NCBI RefSeq assembly: GCF_014050145.1
Contig: NZ_JACFYF010000001.1
Location: forward strand, 620,001-684,000
Direction: 5' to 3'
DNA: 64,000 nt
Source of the DNA: Vibrio marinisediminis
Lineage (GTDB): Bacteria > Pseudomonadota > Gammaproteobacteria > Enterobacterales > Vibrionaceae
The position numbers and the translations under genes are program-made. Below, in pieces: positions 27,748 to 36,341 of the stretch. Numbering within the stretch: position 1 is the first letter of the stretch; each line of letters begins with the position of its first letter. The notes beneath the pieces were generated by a model. It was given only the letters and a program-made list of their open reading frames with translations. It searched no databases and was not told the origin of the DNA.

Positions 27748-28911
27748 ATGTATCGAATATCGGAATTAGCTGAAGCGCTTGGCTTATCGCGTACGACATT
27801 GCTCTATTACGAGAAACTCGGTTTGATTTGCGGCGAGCGATTGAATAATGGCTACCGCAGTTACAGCGATATGGATTTGCAGCGCTTGCGACTCATACAA
27901 CAACTGCAAAGTGGTGGATTAACGCTAAAAGAGTGCAAGGCTTGTCTTGAGGCCAAAGTAGAGAGGTCGTTGTTGGTTGAGCGGCTTGATCAGCTTGATC
28001 AAGAGATCGCGCAGAAACAGCAATCGCGTGATTTGTTGGCAGCACTATTGGGTGAAAAATCACTCAATGATTGGCATGAAATGTTAGATAGAGTTGCGCC
28101 AGATGCCCATATTGATTGGTTAATCAAACAAGGTTTTAGTGAGACTGACGCACAGAGATTACGGTGGTTATCTAAAGATATGAATACTCATGATGCCTAC
28201 ATGGCTGACTTTTATCGCATCTTCGATGTGCTCGAAAGGCGTGGTCCAGGTAGTGAAGCAGATACATTAGCGGCATTGGCAAAAGTGCCTCATGACGCGC
28301 GCAACATTCTAGAAATTGGCTGTGGATTAGGGATTGCAACTCGACTGTTAGCCGATCAGAGCAATGCACAGATCATTGCGATCGACAACGATGAAGACAC
28401 CATTAAAGAGCTACAAGTGAACAATCAAGCTTATGCCGATAAAGTTCATTTTGAATGTGCCAGCATGACAGATTTGCCTTATGCCGCTAAGACGTTTGAT
28501 TTGATTTGGTCGGAAGGCAGCGCTTATATCATGGGCGTGAATAACGCCTTTAAACAGTGGCGCTCATTATTGAGCGATGACGGAGTGCTGGTATTGAGTG
28601 ATTTGGTTTGGACCACCAGTGAACCGAACGAAGTCAATCGAGCCTTTTGGGGTAGTGAATACCCCGATATGACTACCGTGGAGGCGCGTATAGCGCAAGC
28701 CAAAGCGGCAGGGTATCAAGTGATTGATACTTTCCCGATTAGTGACGATGCATGGGAGGCGTATTACCGTCCTCTTGCCGAGCAAGTCGCAGCGCTAAAA
28801 GAAGAGATGGTTAACTCACAAGCGATAAAAGATATCGAGCGAGAACTGCATGCGTATCAGCAGCGTGACCAGCAATTCGATTACCAAATGTTTATTTTAA
28901 TCAAGGCTTAA
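27748..28911 (+). CDS. MerR HTH fused to a SAM-dependent methyltransferase
   Basis: 387 residues from the ATG at 27748 with AAAGGGAG upstream. Residues 1-70 are a MerR winged HTH (YRISELAEALGLSRTTLLYYEKLGLI, NGYRSYSDMDLQRLRLIQQL), followed by a dimerisation coiled coil to ~110. From ~130 a class I methyltransferase follows: motif I ILEIGCGLG near 187-193, motif II IIAIDNDE, then FDLIWSEGSAYIMG and LSDDGVLVLSDLVW (motif III). The C-terminus thus replaces the usual effector domain with an enzyme, so the methylation substrate may be the inducer. It is followed at 32 bp by a GNAT gene. Known as an architecture in some genomes, not characterised to my knowledge. Confidence 0.85.
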   Translation: MYRISELAEALGLSRTTLLYYEKLGLICGERLNNGYRSYSDMDLQRLRLIQQLQSGGLTLKECKACLEAKVERSLLVERLDQLDQEIAQKQQSRDLLAALLGEKSLNDWHEMLDRVAPDAHIDWLIKQGFSETDAQRLRWLSKDMNTHDAYMADFYRIFDVLERRGPGSEADTLAALAKVPHDARNILEIGCGLGIATRLLADQSNAQIIAIDNDEDTIKELQVNNQAYADKVHFECASMTDLPYAAKTFDLIWSEGSAYIMGVNNAFKQWRSLLSDDGVLVLSDLVWTTSEPNEVNRAFWGSEYPDMTTVEARIAQAKAAGYQVIDTFPISDDAWEAYYRPLAEQVAALKEEMVNSQAIKDIERELHAYQQRDQQFDYQMFILIKA

Positions 28912-28943
28912 GCAGTCGTTTAAGCAAAAAGTAAGAGTAGGAA

Positions 28944-29495
28944 ATGATAAATAACATGAAATATTCCATTGTAGATTTATCTCAAAAAGACGCAATTAAA
29001 GCATTGTTTCTTAACACCTTTACCGAGTCGGAAAGTGTTGAGGAAGGTCAAATGGTTGGCAATCTAGCTTATGAGTTAGTGGATACAACTGCCAGTGATG
29101 ATCTTTTAATTGTTGCCGCAAGCCAAGATGAAATTATGGTTGGGTGTGTCATTTTCAGTAAATTCACATTCACTGAAAACACGGTGAGCGCTTATATTCT
29201 GTCGCCAGCAGCGGTAGCTACGGCATCGCAAGGTCAAGGTGTGGGACAGCAGTTAATTCAATTTGGTTTAGACACGCTAAAACAAAACGGTGTTGAACTT
29301 GTTGTGACTTATGGCGACCCAAACTTCTATGCCAAAGTGGGATTTGCACAAATTACGGAAGATCAAGTTAAAGCGCCATTAGTATTAAGCTACCCTTTTG
29401 GATGGTTAGGTCAAAAACTGGATGGTTCTGAATTGGTTGCGATTGCGGGTGAAACAGCGTGTGTGGCAGCCCTTGATCATCAGAAATACTGGTAA
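28944..29495 (+). CDS. GNAT-family N-acetyltransferase
   Basis: 183 residues (179 if the ATG at 28956 is used). GNAT core: DEIMVGCVIFSKF, AYILSPAAVATASQGQGVGQQLIQFGLDTLKQNGVELVVTYGDPNFYAKVGF, where SQGQGVG is the acetyl-CoA loop and the GDPNFYAKVGF block is typical of the YhbS-like subgroup. 32 bp behind the MerR-methyltransferase gene, no terminator between, so probably one operon of two modifying enzymes. Substrate unknown. Confidence 0.85.
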   Translation: MINNMKYSIVDLSQKDAIKALFLNTFTESESVEEGQMVGNLAYELVDTTASDDLLIVAASQDEIMVGCVIFSKFTFTENTVSAYILSPAAVATASQGQGVGQQLIQFGLDTLKQNGVELVVTYGDPNFYAKVGFAQITEDQVKAPLVLSYPFGWLGQKLDGSELVAIAGETACVAALDHQKYW

Positions 29496-29567
29496 TACTT
29501 GCAGCGGGGTACCAAACCCTTGAAGAGTAGTGATTATTACGCATATTAATGTGACTAAAAATGAGTT

Positions 29568-29596
29568 AAGGATGGATAGATTCCATCCTTTTTTTA
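29568..29596 (+). terminator. Rho-independent terminator after GNAT gene
   Basis: AAGGATGGA / TCCATCCTT stem, 5-nt loop, followed by TTTTTAT. Confidence 0.85.
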
Positions 29597-29617
29597 TGCC
29601 TACGAGGCAAAGTGAAA

Positions 29618-29631
29618 TTGACTTAAATCAA
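29618..29631 (+). promoter_or_regulatory. FNR/Anr-type site upstream of ccp
   Basis: TTGACTTAAATCAA matches TTGAT-N4-ATCAA at nine of ten positions. It lies about 245 bp before the ATG of a periplasmic peroxidase whose relatives are commonly induced by FNR under low oxygen. Confidence 0.6.
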
Positions 29632-29874
29632 GCAAGTGACCGATCGATTTTTTGGTGGTTTTGTAAACAAAAAGTAACAACGCGCCGTTGAGTGTAGTAA
29701 TGGTAGGGTGTTTAAATATTAATCAATTTTAACATCGATTATTACCATCAGCTCTATCGATTTTTTACATTTTAACCAGTTTAACGTTTGCTTTAGTTTG
29801 GCTTCCAGAGCGTTTCAAGTAAGAAAAACGCCACGTTAGTGAGGTTTGTTGAATCTCTGAGAGAGGAAGTCTCA

Positions 29875-30861
29875 ATGAAAACCATAGTAGCAGTTTGTGT
29901 ATTGTCGGCTCTTTCGTTTGGCGCGTATGCAGAACGTCAAAACCAAGAACCTATTAAAGTAATCGAGCCTATAACTGGCTTAGATGCTAAGAAAGTAGAA
30001 CTGGGAAAAACCTTATGGTTTGAACCACGCCTTTCGGCATCAAACACCATTTCATGTAACTCTTGCCATAATATTGCCAAAGGTGGGGTTGATAACTTAC
30101 CAACCTCAATTGGTCACAAGTGGGCGATTGGTCCTATCAACTCACCAACGGTATTTAACTCCGATCTCAACTTTGTTCAGTTTTGGAATGGACGAGCAAA
30201 AGATCTACAAGAGCAAGCCGCAGGGCCGATTGCTAACCCATTAGAGATGGCATTTACCCATGATCTTGCCATAGATACGCTTCAGTCTATCCCTCAATAT
30301 CGTCAGTGGTTTAAAGACTCTTATGGTGTTGAAACCATTACGATTGATGAAGTAACTGACGCAATAGCGATCTTTGAGAAAACACTTCGTACCCCGAACG
30401 CTCCTTTTGATAAGTGGTTGAAAGGGGATGACACTGCGTTAACTGTCGCGCAAGTTGAAGGGTATAAACTGTTCAAAGATAAAGGATGTACCGCGTGTCA
30501 TGCCGGTCCACTTGCTGGTGGACAGATGTACCAGAAAATGGGTTTGGTTAAGCCATTTGCCACCGATAACCCAGACATTGGGCGAAAAGCGATTACTGGC
30601 AATGATTTCGATAAGTTTGTCTTTAAAGTGCCAACACTGCGTAATATTGACCTGACTTATCCGTACTTCCATGACGGCTCAGTGTGGGATCTCGAAGAAG
30701 CCGTATCGATGATGGCAGATTTACAACTTGGGCAAAAACTCAGCAAAGAAGAGTCGGCGAAAATTACCGAGTTCTTACGCTCGTTAACCGGTGACTTGCC
30801 TGAAGTGACACTGCCTCACTTGCCGCCATCCAGTGTGGAAACGGCAAGACCCAATATTTAA
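29875..30861 (+). CDS. ccp: Di-haem cytochrome c peroxidase
   Basis: 328 residues from the ATG at 29875, where GAGGAAG lies upstream. Signal peptide VAVCVLSALSFGAYA. Two c-type haem motifs: CNSCH (high-potential or peroxidatic domain 1) and CTACH (domain 2), with distal methionine candidates in QMYQKMG. TFHDGS-type YPYFHDGSVWDLEEAV is conserved. It reduces hydrogen peroxide to water with electrons from periplasmic cytochromes. The upstream FNR-like site agrees with low-oxygen induction. Single gene with a terminator. Confidence 0.93.
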   Translation: MKTIVAVCVLSALSFGAYAERQNQEPIKVIEPITGLDAKKVELGKTLWFEPRLSASNTISCNSCHNIAKGGVDNLPTSIGHKWAIGPINSPTVFNSDLNFVQFWNGRAKDLQEQAAGPIANPLEMAFTHDLAIDTLQSIPQYRQWFKDSYGVETITIDEVTDAIAIFEKTLRTPNAPFDKWLKGDDTALTVAQVEGYKLFKDKGCTACHAGPLAGGQMYQKMGLVKPFATDNPDIGRKAITGNDFDKFVFKVPTLRNIDLTYPYFHDGSVWDLEEAVSMMADLQLGQKLSKEESAKITEFLRSLTGDLPEVTLPHLPPSSVETARPNI

Positions 30862-30921
30862 CGCGGTTAGATAGCCACACACCTTTAGATAACTATTCAA
30901 CTTAAGGTCGTGGGGTTTACG

Positions 30922-30947
30922 AAGGAGCTCAATGAGCTCCTTTTTTT
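30922..30947 (+). terminator. Rho-independent terminator of ccp
   Basis: AAGGAGCTC / GAGCTCCTT, 3-nt loop, then TTTTT; it abuts the 3' end of the convergent gene at 30946. Confidence 0.85.
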
Positions 30948-32262
30948 ATCGAAAGTTAAACAGCTCGCTATGGAAGTTAGCAAGATTAAAGCGCTCACTT
31001 TTAAGTTGGTTCTTCAACGCCTCTCCAAACCCCGTTGGTCCGCAGAACCAAATGCTGGCGTTACTCAAGTCGCCTTTATGTTGCTTAATCTCATTGATAG
31101 TGAGAAAACTCACTAAGCGGTTATCGACCACATGGAACTCAATATTGGCTTGTGTTGCGGCTTGCTCAAATTCTCGAATCAAAGTTGGTGATGGCGCTTG
31201 GGTGCAGTAGTAAAAAGTCACTGGTGCATGTTCATTGCTTAACTTTAACTCCGCTAGACGGGCTTTGAAGGCTGCACAACCAATTCCCCCTGCGATCCAT
31301 ATCTGCTGTTTATTATCATCAAACTGAAAGTCACCATAAGGACCTTCGATTTCGACTGCGTCACCGACATTGAGCTGTTGGTGAAGGGTAGCGGTGAAGT
31401 CACCCAGTGCTTTGATGGTGAACTCAACCAACGACGCTTGGCTTGAAGAGGTGATGGTAAACGGGTGCGGCTCCTCTCCTGCGACTTTCAAAAAGGCAAA
31501 CTGCCCAGCTTTATGTCCTTGCCAGCGTGGAAGATTGATTTGAACTTTAGTGGTTTGATTAAGCTCATCATACTCAATGCTTTTCACACTACCTTGGAAG
31601 GTTCTGCACTTACCAATCAGCCCCAAAAGACTCATAGCGGCGCTGATCACGCCAGCGATGGCTAAACACACGACCACAGGTGTGATTAAGTTATCCCAAT
31701 AAGCGGGTTTAATCAGAACAACTGAATGATATGCGATCACCACAAAGATGAGTGCCATCAGTTTATGGGTAATACGAAATCGTTTGTACTTGATTGGTGC
31801 AAATAGGGCGATGAGTGTGAGTGCGATAAATAGGTACAGGCTTAACTCTCCCACGGATTCTGCACCACCTCGTAGGCTCATGACGATGGCTTGCAAAGAG
31901 TCCGCATCAAACTGAGGACGATTACGTCCAGCACGCTCTAGTATGCCAAGTTCAACCAACTTTTTCGGTACAATTGCTAGCAACCAATGCACTGCGCCAA
32001 TCACGACACCATAGATTGCCGTCCATTTATGCAACCGATAGGATTTGTCGAGCCCAGCGGTGAGTCTTTCAATAAATGGTAGACGTAGTGCCAGTAACAT
32101 TGTCACTGTTAACAGTAGTAGCGAGATGACGCCTGTCGCTTGGATGAGCGCACTGCGCCACTGCATGAAGTTGATGTAGCTAAAAAGGTTAGGCTCAGCG
32201 AGTAGCCAAATAAAGCTGCAAGCTGCCACCAAAAGTAAAATGTAACGATAGAGTCGGTTCAT
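30946..32262 (-). CDS. Ferric-reductase-like transmembrane flavocytochrome (NOX/FRE type)
   Basis: 438 residues. N-terminal half: six TM helices with paired histidines for haem b (RLHKWTAIYGVVIGAVHWLL and ITHKLMALIFVVIAYHSVVL). C-terminal half: FAD-binding domain with HPFTITSS and NADPH-binding domain with WIAGGIGCAAFKARL and CGPTGFGEALKNQL. It moves electrons from NAD(P)H across the inner membrane to iron, oxygen or a periplasmic acceptor. Convergent with ccp. The ribosome site lies at the edge of a perfect 7-bp hairpin (see separate entry), suggesting control of translation. Confidence 0.88.
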   Translation of the reverse strand: MNRLYRYILLLVAACSFIWLLAEPNLFSYINFMQWRSALIQATGVISLLLLTVTMLLALRLPFIERLTAGLDKSYRLHKWTAIYGVVIGAVHWLLAIVPKKLVELGILERAGRNRPQFDADSLQAIVMSLRGGAESVGELSLYLFIALTLIALFAPIKYKRFRITHKLMALIFVVIAYHSVVLIKPAYWDNLITPVVVCLAIAGVISAAMSLLGLIGKCRTFQGSVKSIEYDELNQTTKVQINLPRWQGHKAGQFAFLKVAGEEPHPFTITSSSQASLVEFTIKALGDFTATLHQQLNVGDAVEIEGPYGDFQFDDNKQQIWIAGGIGCAAFKARLAELKLSNEHAPVTFYYCTQAPSPTLIREFEQAATQANIEFHVVDNRLVSFLTINEIKQHKGDLSNASIWFCGPTGFGEALKNQLKSERFNLANFHSELFNFR

Positions 32263-32265
32263 GGG

Positions 32266-32284
32266 TAAGCTCCTATAGAGCTTA
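32266..32284 (-). promoter_or_regulatory. Hairpin overlapping the Shine-Dalgarno of the flavocytochrome gene
   Basis: On the minus strand TAAGCTC-TATAG-GAGCTTA, a perfect 7-bp stem, is followed by CCC and the ATG. The AGGAG ribosome site lies at the loop/3'-arm junction and would be partly hidden when the stem forms. Confidence 0.5.
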
Positions 32285-32471
32285 TACTTTACTCGCTGCT
32301 ATGTAAGCTGCGGTCAAGGTAAGTAAAGCAGTGTAAAGGTGTTGTGCTTATCAAATGGAATTGACGTGTAACTTAATGACAAACAGACGATTCACACCGA
32401 TGATAATCCGCGGCGAATTGCGATTTTTAGCTCGCATTCGTATTCAATTCGCATGCTGTTGCACGTAAAAA

Positions 32472-32487
32472 AGTGATCGTAATCAGA
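32472..32487 (+). promoter_or_regulatory. Possible CRP site for sugar ABC operon
   Basis: AGTGATCGTAATCAGA against TGTGA-N6-TCACA: correct half-site spacing, two mismatches. About 335 bp before the ATG, so only plausible if the leader is long. Confidence 0.35.
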
Positions 32488-32542
32488 TTATGATTATTTC
32501 AGGGCGCAGCGAAAGTGGTAAATAGGCAAGGTAAACGATTGC

Positions 32543-32557
32543 ATGCCGAAATGGCAT
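32543..32557. promoter_or_regulatory. Inverted repeat, candidate operator
   Basis: ATGCC-GAAAT-GGCAT perfect 5-bp arms upstream of the sugar ABC operon; a candidate repressor site only. Confidence 0.35.
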
Positions 32558-32808
32558 ATTTAAATGTAAATAACATGATCGTTTGTTGTTTGTATTTGGG
32601 GTGCGAACTCAGCTTGAAATGATCTGATAATTACGTCGCACTTTCATTGTTACAATTCGCTTACCTTAATTACTATGTAATTTATCACTAACGTGCGCTA
32701 GTCACAGTTTTTGCCTGATGCAACAGTGAGTCATTGTATTGAGACTTACCATTCCCTCATCGATTCACCTTAACCCTACACATAACTAATACATAGCTAA
32801 AAGGATTG

Positions 32809-33789
32809 ATGAAGATGAAAAAGGTCTTACTGAAAGCGGCAGCTTTAACGCTAGCGCTAAGCGCTGCAGGCGTACAAGCTAAAGATTATGAAATCGTCAA
32901 CGTTGTCAAAGTATCTGGTATTCCTTGGTTTAACCAAATGAACAAAGGTATTGAGCAAGCTGCAACAGATTTCGGCGTTAACGCCCGCCAGCTTGGTCCT
33001 TCTACACCAGATCCAGCGCAACAAGTGAAAATCATTGAAGATTTAATCGCAAAAGGTGTGGATGCGATTACAGTAGTACCAAACGATGTAACGGTACTTG
33101 AGCCTGTGTTCAAGAAAGCTCGTGAGAAAGGCATCATTGTACTGACGCACGAATCTCCAGATGGTCATGGTGCAGATTGGGATATCGAAACGATTGATAA
33201 CCAAGCGTACGCGAAAGCGACCATGGATGAGCTAGCGAAAAACATGGACGAGAAAGGCGGCTATGCCGTTTATGTTGGCTCGCTAACCGTACCACTACAT
33301 AACAACTGGGCAAACCTTGCAATTGATTACCAAAAGAACACTTACCCAGATATGTATGAAGTGACAAGCCGTATGCCAGTTGCTGAAAGTATCGATCAAT
33401 CTTACGCTGCGACCAATGACTTGATGAAAGCGCACTCAGATATGGCGGGTATCGTTTCTTACGGTTCACTAGGCGGTATTGGTGCGGGTGAAGCCATCAA
33501 GAAAAAACGTGCAAAAGATAAGATCAGCGTGGTTGGTATTATGATGCCAAGCCAAGCTGCACCTTACCTAATGCGCGGCGAAATTGACAAAGGCTTCCTA
33601 TGGAACCCAGCAGATGCAGGCTACGCGATGGTTGCGGTAGCGAAGCAAATGCTTGAAGGTCAAGACGTCACTAAAGGTGTGAATGTTAAAGGTTTAGGTG
33701 ATGCGGAAATTGATACTGAAAGCCGTGTTATCAAGTTCAACAAGATCCTTGAAGTTGATAAAACTAATGCTCGTGAGCTAGGTTTCTAA
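32809..33789 (+). CDS. Sugar ABC transporter periplasmic binding protein (RbsB/LsrB-like)
   Basis: 326 residues from the ATG at 32809; the ATG at 32815 (AAGGA at better spacing) is equally likely. Signal peptide LLKAAALTLALSAAGVQA. Mature protein is a type I periplasmic binding protein of the RhaS/LsrB-like branch: VSGIPWFNQMNKGIEQAATDFG, GPSTPDPAQQVKIIEDLIAKGVDAITVVPND, ISVVGIMMPSQAAPYLMRGEIDKGFLWNP. It binds a sugar for the importer encoded just downstream. A pentose or pentulose is suggested by the linked kinase. Confidence 0.88.
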   Translation: MKMKKVLLKAAALTLALSAAGVQAKDYEIVNVVKVSGIPWFNQMNKGIEQAATDFGVNARQLGPSTPDPAQQVKIIEDLIAKGVDAITVVPNDVTVLEPVFKKAREKGIIVLTHESPDGHGADWDIETIDNQAYAKATMDELAKNMDEKGGYAVYVGSLTVPLHNNWANLAIDYQKNTYPDMYEVTSRMPVAESIDQSYAATNDLMKAHSDMAGIVSYGSLGGIGAGEAIKKKRAKDKISVVGIMMPSQAAPYLMRGEIDKGFLWNPADAGYAMVAVAKQMLEGQDVTKGVNVKGLGDAEIDTESRVIKFNKILEVDKTNARELGF

Positions 33790-33816
33790 ACAACGGTTCT
33801 GATCTCGTTCTAATTT

Positions 33817-33837
33817 GGGGCGGTGCAATGCCGCCCC
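33817..33837 (+). promoter_or_regulatory. Intercistronic stem-loop after binding-protein gene
   Basis: GGGGCGG-N7-CCGCCCC with no T-run, between the binding protein and ATPase genes. Such stems protect the upstream mRNA and give more binding protein than membrane components. Confidence 0.65.
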
Positions 33838-33856
33838 CTGACTTCTGGAAATTCTC

Positions 33857-35350
33857 ATGTCTGGTACTCCTTTTATTACACTCAAGCAAGTGTCAAAACA
33901 CTTTGGCTCTGTGAAAGCACTGGATGGCATTAACCTCACTTTTAACCAAGGCGAAGTTCACTGTTTAGCCGGTAAGAACGGCTGTGGTAAAAGCACGCTA
34001 TTTAAAGTGATCTCTGGTGTTCATGCTCCTGAGAAAGGTGCAGAAATCATTCTTGGTGGCAAAAGCTACCCTCGTTTAAACCCACAACAATCAATTGAGC
34101 ACGGCATTCAGGTTATCTATCAAGATCTTTCGCTATTTCCCAACCTGACCGTTGCTGAAAACATTGCCATTCAAGATCATGTTGAATGGACGAAAGGGCT
34201 GGTCCAACAAAAACGCATCGAAGAGATCGCAATTAAAGCGATGGCGAAAGTGGGTGTGACATTGCCCCTAACCAAGCGTGTTGAGCAGCTTTCCATTGCA
34301 GAATGCCAATTAGTGGCGATATGCCGCGCTATGGCATCCGATGCCAAATTGATGATCATGGATGAGCCGACGGCATCACTGACTCGAACTGAAGTGAATC
34401 ACTTAATCGAAGTGGTTGCTGATCTGAAATCAAAAGGCGTTACCGTGGTGTTTGTTAGCCACAAATTGGATGAAGTGATGGAGATCTCTGATCGCATTAC
34501 AGTTATCCGCGATGGTCGCACCGTCGGCACCTATCAAGCCGATGAAGTTGATAGCGACGAGCTGGCATTTTTAATGACAGGGCAGCGTTTTGAGTTTACT
34601 CCGCTGGCACCTTATCAACAGCAAGGCGACGTAAAGCTAGAAGTTAAAAACCTGACCAAGCAAGGTCAGTTTAGTGATATTTCTTTCTCTGTACGCAAAG
34701 GCGAGATTGTTTCAATTACCGGTTTATTGGGTGCAGGGCGAACAGAATTGTGTATGGCATTGTTTGGTATGACCAAACCAGACAGTGGTGAGATCTTGGT
34801 CAACAACCAAGTGACTTCATTTTCCTCCAACCGTGATGCGATTGCCCAAGGTATTGGTTATGTCTCTGAAGACCGTATGTCGACAGGTCTGGTGATGGAA
34901 CAAGCCATTCAAGACAACATTACCGCTTCCGTTCTAACGCGATTGAAAAAGCCATCAGGCTTGTTAGATCACCTTAAAGCTAACAAATTGGTGGCGACAT
35001 TGATTTCGTCACTGTCGATCAAAGTTGCGGATCCAAAATTGCCAGTCACCAGCCTTTCTGGTGGTAACGCGCAGCGTATTTCGATTGCTAAGTGGATTGC
35101 CGCTGAACCTGAAGTGTTGATCCTTGATTCACCAACGGTAGGGGTTGATGTTGCCAACAAAGAGGCAATTTACAACATCGCCAAAGATCTCGCCGCACAA
35201 GGCATTGCCATCATCATGGTTAGCGATGAGATCCCAGAAGTGTTTTATAACAGTCACCGTGTGATTGTGATGAAAGAAGGACGTTTTACTCATGACTTCC
35301 AGCCAACTCACTCTTCAGAGCAAGAAATTATGGAGGCCGTCAATGCTTAA
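33857..35350 (+). CDS. Sugar ABC transporter ATPase, two-domain (RbsA type)
   Basis: 497 residues with two ABC domains. The first has Walker A GKNGCGKST, Walker B LMIMDEPTASL and a degenerate signature LSIAECQ. The second has a degenerate Walker A (GLLGAGRTE), signature LSGGNAQRISIAKW and Walker B VLILDSPTVGVD. This asymmetry is usual for RbsA/AraG/MglA proteins. Cytoplasmic; powers import. Its last 8 bp overlap the next gene. Confidence 0.93.
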   Translation: MSGTPFITLKQVSKHFGSVKALDGINLTFNQGEVHCLAGKNGCGKSTLFKVISGVHAPEKGAEIILGGKSYPRLNPQQSIEHGIQVIYQDLSLFPNLTVAENIAIQDHVEWTKGLVQQKRIEEIAIKAMAKVGVTLPLTKRVEQLSIAECQLVAICRAMASDAKLMIMDEPTASLTRTEVNHLIEVVADLKSKGVTVVFVSHKLDEVMEISDRITVIRDGRTVGTYQADEVDSDELAFLMTGQRFEFTPLAPYQQQGDVKLEVKNLTKQGQFSDISFSVRKGEIVSITGLLGAGRTELCMALFGMTKPDSGEILVNNQVTSFSSNRDAIAQGIGYVSEDRMSTGLVMEQAIQDNITASVLTRLKKPSGLLDHLKANKLVATLISSLSIKVADPKLPVTSLSGGNAQRISIAKWIAAEPEVLILDSPTVGVDVANKEAIYNIAKDLAAQGIAIIMVSDEIPEVFYNSHRVIVMKEGRFTHDFQPTHSSEQEIMEAVNA

Positions 35351-36341
35351 TAAATTCAGTTGTTCTTTGTCTGCATTCGCAAAGCGACACGAGTTTTATC
35401 TTTCGATGATGATTGTTCTGATTGTAGGGGTATTGGCGTTCACATCAGAAGACTTTCTTACCTTAGGTAACATCTTCGATATGTCGGTTAGCTCGGCAAT
35501 TCTCGGCATCATGGCGTGTGGTCTGTTTGTGGTGCTGATTGCTGGTGGGATTGATATTTCATTCCCAGCGACGGCAGCAATAGCGCAATACGTAGCCGCC
35601 ACTTACATACTCAGTGTTGGTGGTAATTTTATGATTGCTTTTGGTATCGCCACTGTGGTCGGCATACTGCTTGGTATGATTAACGCGACATTAGTGTACA
35701 AACTGAAAGTGCCGGCAATCATCATTACTATCTCAACGCTAAACCTGTTTTTCGGCTTGCTGATTTACTTTAGCAATGGTGAGTGGCTGTATGGCTTCCC
35801 TGATTGGTTTATGGATGGGGTAGAGCTATTTACCTTCACTGGCAGTGATGGTTATGACTATGGCTTATCGCTGCCGATTCTAACGCTGTTTGCCATGATT
35901 GCGCTGACCTCGTTTTTGATGTCGAAAACACGTTTAGGTCGTCAGATCTACGCCGTTGGCGGTAACGCTGATGCCGCTAGCCGCATTGGTATTAACCTGT
36001 TTGGCATCAACCTATTTGTCTATGGCTACATGGGCGCATTAGCAGGCATTGCTTCGGTTGTGCAAACACAAATTACTCAGTCGGTTGCACCGAACTCTTT
36101 GATGGGTTTCGAGCTGACGGTATTAGCGGCAGTGGTATTAGGTGGCACCAGTATGACAGGGGGCAAAGGTACCTTGTTTGGTGTGGTGTTGGGTGTGATT
36201 TTACTGGCGATTGTCAAAAACGGTCTAACGCTACTGGGCGTGCCTTCATACTGGCACACGGTTGTGACTGGCTTGATCATTGTTTGCAGTATCAGCATGA
36301 CCGCGATTAACGAGAAAAAACAAGCGGCGCAGGGGGCATAA
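35343..36341 (+). CDS. Sugar ABC transporter permease 1 (RbsC type)
   Basis: 332 residues from the ATG at 35343 (GGAGG 6 nt upstream, overlapping the ATPase stop); the frame extends back into the ATPase gene without support. About eight to ten TM helices; GGIDISFPATAAIAQYVAA and GGNADAASRIGINLFGINLFVYGYMGALAGIA match the BPD_transp_2 pattern, with TVLAAVVLGGTSMTGGKGT near the end. One of two permeases forming a heterodimer. Stop and next start overlap as TAATG. Confidence 0.92.
   Translation: MLNKFSCSLSAFAKRHEFYLSMMIVLIVGVLAFTSEDFLTLGNIFDMSVSSAILGIMACGLFVVLIAGGIDISFPATAAIAQYVAATYILSVGGNFMIAFGIATVVGILLGMINATLVYKLKVPAIIITISTLNLFFGLLIYFSNGEWLYGFPDWFMDGVELFTFTGSDGYDYGLSLPILTLFAMIALTSFLMSKTRLGRQIYAVGGNADAASRIGINLFGINLFVYGYMGALAGIASVVQTQITQSVAPNSLMGFELTVLAAVVLGGTSMTGGKGTLFGVVLGVILLAIVKNGLTLLGVPSYWHTVVTGLIIVCSISMTAINEKKQAAQGA

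Larger units (their letters stand above)
29496..29874. promoter_or_regulatory. Upstream region of cytochrome c peroxidase gene
   Basis: About 380 bp with the terminator at 29568-29596, an FNR-like site at 29618-29631 and an AT-rich remainder with no gene. The leader from the expected start to the ATG would be about 200 nt. Confidence 0.55.
32263..32808. promoter_or_regulatory. 545-bp divergent control region
   Basis: No gene. From left: the hairpin over the flavocytochrome ribosome site (32266-32284), a CRP-like site (32472-32487), and an ATGCC-N5-GGCAT dyad (32543-32557) suitable for a LacI-type repressor. The right part holds the promoter and leader of the sugar ABC operon. No regulator gene is adjacent. 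Confidence 0.5.
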
